A stretch of 7,504 nt of DNA from Ruminococcus sp. UBA1394 (GTDB lineage Bacteria > Bacillota > Clostridia > Oscillospirales > Ruminococcaceae). Shown piece by piece: positions 6,385-7,504 of the stretch. The translations under genes and the position numbers were made by a program. The stretch spans positions 1-7,504 of the forward strand of contig DBQM01000058.1 of NCBI GenBank assembly GCA_002305725.1, given 5' to 3'. The notes under the pieces are model-generated. The model was not told the DNA's origin. It searched no databases and saw nothing but the letters and a program-made list of their open reading frames with translations. The stretch's first letter is position 1. The number at the start of each line of letters is the position of its first letter.

Positions 6385-6414
6385 AATCATCATCCTTTTA
6401 TTCTTAGTACTTTT

Positions 6415-6443
6415 ATTTTATCAGAACAACAAGACAATGTCAA
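6415..6443 (-). promoter_or_regulatory. Sigma-A promoter of the DUF5685/J-protein operon
   Basis: On the - strand a perfect TTGACA -35 box (6438-6443) and TAAAAT -10 box (6415-6420) are 17 bases apart. TGA directly precedes the -10, forming an extended -10 (TGn). Transcription should begin near 6408, about 24 bases before the TTG start. It lies in the 6394-6459 gap. There is no terminator after the upstream membrane-protein gene, so the four-gene module can be read both from here and by read-through. Confidence 0.88.
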
Positions 6444-6459
6444 CTATAACACATAAATT

Positions 6460-7116
6460 TCACTTTTCGGACAGACAGTGATTCAAAGGCTTGCTCAGCC
6501 GTCCTGTAAAGAATTTCACGAAAGTACCGGTAAGAAATGCGGAAATAATCGTTCCCTCTCTTATTCCCACAAGAGAAAAATCAAAAAGAACAAGGGAGAG
6601 GATAACCGAAAGGGTCACACAGCTTATATCAAATACTATTTTAACGTTTCCGAAATTTTTATGTATCGTGTCCGAAACTGCCTTTACAAAAGCCTCTCCG
6701 GAATTCATGATAACATCTGCAATAACTGCAAGGGATATTCCGAAAGCAAGGACTGCCACGCCGGCAACGACCATTATAAGCTTTACCGGATAGACATTGA
6801 CCGGTATAAAGGACACGCACCACATTCCGAAATCGGTAAAATAGCCGAACAGAAAAGAAAGCGGTACCTGGAGAAGCTGAATCAGCTGGAATTTTCTGCG
6901 GAGTATTATAACCTGTCCGACAATAAGGACACAGTTCCAGATAATAAGCCATGTTCCAATTGACAAAGCTGAAAATTTACAGCTGAGCACATTCGCCACA
7001 GAGGATATCGGTGATACTCCCAGTTCTCCTCTTTTTGTTATCGCAACGCCTAAAGCCGCAAAAAACAGGCTTATTATAAACAAAACATATCTTTTTATTA
7101 TCTCTTTTTTAGACAT
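6460..7116 (-). CDS. YczE/YitT-like integral membrane protein (DUF6198 type)
   Basis: The 218-residue protein has about five to six membrane segments and resembles the YczE/YyaS/YitT group of Firmicutes membrane proteins. Visible family features are ALGVAITKRGELGVSPISS after the first segment (about 21-39), IGTWLIIWNCVLIVGQ (53-68), LSFLFGYFTDFG in the middle, a SGEAFVKAVSD loop, KIVFDISCVTLSVILSL, and a C-terminal GIREGTIISAFLTGTFVKFF glycine-containing helix. The biochemical function of these proteins is not settled; transport is usually assumed. GAGG (7124-7127) lies 7 bases before ATG 7116 and overlaps the stop codon of the 75-aa gene, so translation is likely coupled to it. No terminator follows, and the gene runs toward the DUF5685 promoter. 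Confidence 0.82.
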   Translation of the reverse strand: MSKKEIIKRYVLFIISLFFAALGVAITKRGELGVSPISSVANVLSCKFSALSIGTWLIIWNCVLIVGQVIILRRKFQLIQLLQVPLSFLFGYFTDFGMWCVSFIPVNVYPVKLIMVVAGVAVLAFGISLAVIADVIMNSGEAFVKAVSDTIHKNFGNVKIVFDISCVTLSVILSLVLFDFSLVGIREGTIISAFLTGTFVKFFTGRLSKPLNHCLSEK

Positions 7117-7125
7117 TCATATTCC

Positions 7126-7353
7126 TCATTTTGTTACCTGTGATTTGATTTCAGAAAACAGGTCCATATCGTCCTGTGTCACTCTGAAATTGGTTACCAT
7201 AGTTTTTCCCTCCGCTGTTGTCAGCTTGATTTCAATTATGCTGTCAAGACCGACTTCGCCGGATATTGCCTTGAAAAACATAGGTACTTTAGGGTGATTG
7301 GTTCTGAATTTTTCCAGCTTTGATTTAAGATGAAGCAAAGACATAGGATTCAT
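7126..7353 (-). CDS. Conserved small protein of unknown function
   Basis: This 75-residue soluble protein (MNPMSLLHLKSKLEKFRTNH...) looks like a small conserved clostridial family, but I know no function for it. The N-terminus is a basic amphipathic helix (about 4-20) followed by PKVPMFFKAI. Two strands follow (SIIEIKLTTAEG, 38-49; TMVTNFRVT, 51-59), and the end is an acidic helix (DDMDLFSEIKSQ). There is no signal peptide or membrane segment. It has the best ribosome binding site in the window, GGAGGT (7361-7366), 7 bases before ATG 7353, and a consensus promoter upstream, which together make a real gene very likely. Its stop overlaps the ribosome binding site of the YczE-like gene (9 bases between stop and start), so the two products may act together. 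Confidence 0.8.
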   Translation of the reverse strand: MNPMSLLHLKSKLEKFRTNHPKVPMFFKAISGEVGLDSIIEIKLTTAEGKTMVTNFRVTQDDMDLFSEIKSQVTK

Positions 7354-7388
7354 TTTTATTACCTCCGGATTTTACATTGTTTCTTTTT

Positions 7389-7417
7389 ATTATAGCATTA
7401 TTGTCATTAAAAATCAA
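7389..7417 (-). promoter_or_regulatory. Sigma-A promoter of the - strand operon
   Basis: On the - strand TTGATT (-35, 7412-7417) and a perfect TATAAT (-10, 7389-7394) are 17 bases apart, with TGC directly before the -10 (extended -10). Transcription should start near 7382, giving a leader of about 30 bases to ATG 7353. The -35 box abuts the inverted repeat at 7418-7439. Confidence 0.88.
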
Positions 7418-7439
7418 GAAACCGTAATTTTCCGGTTTC
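7418..7439. repeat. Inverted repeat next to the -35 box: operator or terminator
   Basis: GAAACCG (7418-7424) and CGGTTTC (7433-7439) form a perfect 7-bp inverted repeat with an 8-base spacer, directly beside the -35 box of the - strand promoter. Read on the - strand, it is followed by TTGATTTTT, so it could instead terminate a - strand gene lying beyond the window. Two further half-sites (AAACC 7440-7444, GGTTT 7452-7456) follow at once, which favours an operator. Confidence 0.45.
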
Positions 7440-7504
7440 AAACCCATTGTTGGTTTACAATAGATGTGTGACAGTAGATAAAAAAAAGGTAGCGGAAAGG
7501 TTAA
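7440..7504 (+). promoter_or_regulatory. Probable leader of a divergent gene starting beyond the window
   Basis: The + strand ends with AAAAGG (7484-7489) and GGAAAGG (7494-7500), both SD-like, so a + strand start codon may lie just past 7504. Alternatively GTG 7468 begins a frame open to the window end (MTVDKKKVAERL...), but it has no SD upstream. A TACAAT (7456-7461) is present without a matching -35 box. The evidence is weak. Confidence 0.3.

Noticed and set aside
6478..6963. 161-aa + strand reading frame, and a 100-aa one in another frame (6491-6793)
   Set aside because: Both are shadows of the YczE-like membrane-protein gene, whose family match and SD are clear on the - strand.
7468..7504. 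GTG-initiated coding start running off the right edge
   Set aside because: The frame is open and protein-like (MTVDKKKVAERL), but there is no SD before the GTG and only 12 codons are visible. SD-like sequences downstream suggest a start beyond the window instead.

Overview
The window looks like chromosome of a low-to-moderate-GC Firmicute, most likely a gut clostridium of the Ruminococcus/Oscillospiraceae type. The reasons are a MecA adaptor, a DUF5685 protein next to J-domain proteins, strong GGAGG-type ribosome binding sites, consensus sigma-A promoters and TTG starts. This placement is inference from gene content. There is no rRNA, tRNA, CRISPR array or complete mobile element.

Left part (1-3546). 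A consensus promoter drives rpe (ribulose-phosphate 3-epimerase, + strand). It converges on a mecA-like gene (- strand), and the two stop codons overlap in TTTTAAAA. The AT-rich gap at 1367-1466 is a divergent start region. From it run mecA to the left, and to the right a membrane-anchored TIM-barrel protein resembling the putative glycoside hydrolases of the DUF4015 type. A hairpin then precedes an EamA/DMT-family transporter gene. That gene ends at a bidirectional terminator (3551-3587).

Right part (3566-7353). Six genes run on the - strand with short gaps: a 75-aa conserved small protein, a YczE/YitT-like membrane protein, a DUF5685 protein, a J-like protein whose HPD motif is lost, a second J protein with HPD intact, and a small multi-pass membrane protein. 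Two good promoters are visible, one before the 75-aa gene (7389-7417) and one before the DUF5685 gene (6415-6443). The most interesting unit is the last four genes (DUF5685, two J proteins with cysteine-packed C-termini, membrane protein). It looks like a dedicated, largely uncharacterised module, possibly for metal- or thiol-linked protein assembly at the membrane. The function is inference.

Right edge (7354-7504). This stretch holds the promoter of the - strand operon, a set of alternating AAACC/GGTTT elements, and an SD-like sequence pointing + at the edge, so a divergent gene probably starts just outside. No gap between genes exceeds about 150-180 bases.
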